From: Streptomyces sp. VRA16 Mangrove soil | Lineage (GTDB): Bacteria; Actinomycetota; Actinomycetes; Streptomycetales; Streptomycetaceae | Assembly (NCBI RefSeq): GCF_017377775.1 | Contig: NZ_JAFVLN010000003.1 | Coordinates: 581,510-645,509, forward strand | Direction of reading: 5' to 3' | Length of the DNA: 64,000 nucleotides | Shown: positions 63,885 to 64,000 of the stretch, piece after piece | Numbering within the stretch: the first letter of the stretch is position 1 | Layout: the number at the start of each line of letters is the position of its first letter | The notes under the pieces: model-generated | Told to the model about the DNA's origin: nothing | Seen by the model: the letters and a program-made list of their open reading frames with translations, nothing else | Database searches by the model: none | Position numbers and translations under genes: made by a program

Positions 63885-64000
63885 GTTCGGCGGCGTCCTA
63901 CTCTCCCACAGGGTCCCCCCTGCAGTACCATCGGCGCTGTGAGGCTTAGCTTCCGGGTTCGGAATGTAACCGGGCGTTTCCCTCACGCTATGACCACCGA
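63885..64000 (-). rRNA. rrf: 5S ribosomal RNA (5' end cut by window edge)
   Basis: Minus strand read from 64000 is TCGGTGGTCATAGCGTGAGG ... ACGCCGCCGAAC: a 5S rRNA missing only the first few bases at the window edge. The conserved loop segment GGTACTGCAGGGGGGACCCT and the complementary 3' end are present. The rest of the operon (16S, 23S) should lie beyond the window. Confidence 0.96.

Noticed and set aside
63686..63949. Short frames across the rrn terminator and 5S gene
   Set aside because: They read through rRNA and terminator sequence on either strand and have no coding support.

Overview
The window is high-GC actinobacterial chromosome, almost certainly from a Streptomyces species. Support comes from the GC-rich third codon positions, frequent GTG/TTG starts, many 4-base ATGA/GTGA overlaps, a DtxR/DmdR-type iron box, paired resuscitation-promoting-factor genes, and gene order. 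The order der, plsC, cmk, tyrA ... rluB, scpB, scpA, ParA-like, ald ... Nudix, pyrG ... recN, nadK, tlyA is a rearranged form of a block also known in Mycobacterium tuberculosis (tlyA-ppnK-recN, pyrG-Rv1700, parA-scpA-scpB-rluB-cmk-engA). The window ends inside a 5S rRNA gene read on the minus strand, with a strong rRNA-operon terminator. No tRNA, CRISPR array, integrase, insertion sequence or prophage was seen.

Left part (1-17.6 kb): a PAP2 phosphatase, a small I78-like protein, a cytochrome c oxidase subunit I gene (ctaD) away from any other cta gene, and a WYL regulator divergent from a three-gene unit (29-residue mini-protein, ECF sigma factor, small membrane protein). Next come a glycosyltransferase pair and a branched-chain-amino-acid-type ABC system. 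In that system two permeases and one ATPase are fused into one 1121-residue protein with a repetitive linker, and the second ATPase has Arg in place of the Walker A Lys. Two Rpf/LysM cell-wall genes and two uncharacterised genes follow.

Middle (17.6-39 kb): housekeeping genes on the minus strand (der, plsC, cmk, tyrA; rluB, scpB, scpA, a ribbon-helix-helix-like gene, a ParA-like ATPase; ald; a TPR/NB-ARC-like ATPase; Nudix; pyrG). Between these blocks lie a small envelope redox module (DUF6529-like membrane protein plus Rieske lipoprotein) and an ADP-ribose/nucleotide cassette: an NrtR-like Nudix regulator, an ADP-ribosylglycohydrolase and two convergent RlaP-type nucleotidyltransferases. A concentric dyad covers the regulator's ribosome binding site.

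Right part (39-64 kb): a GH15 hydrolase; a broken nucleotidyltransferase gene; an amine oxidase, APC permease and PucR regulator that look like one amine-utilisation locus; a GT4 glycosyltransferase and a WecA/MraY-like membrane protein; recN. An FtsX-like permease and a DUF6891 gene separate recN from nadK-tlyA, and two copies of a palindromic repeat lie at the edges of this segment. Then come an SCP2 protein, a siderophore ABC importer (two permeases, one ATPase) behind an iron box, a HAD phosphatase, a DUF1015 protein, and an Arg/Asp/Gly repeat protein with a TPR-like domain beside the rRNA operon.

The best candidates for something undescribed are the NrtR/ARG/RlaP cassette with its nested operator, the Rieske/DUF6529 module, the fused Liv transporter, and the repeat protein next to the rRNA operon.
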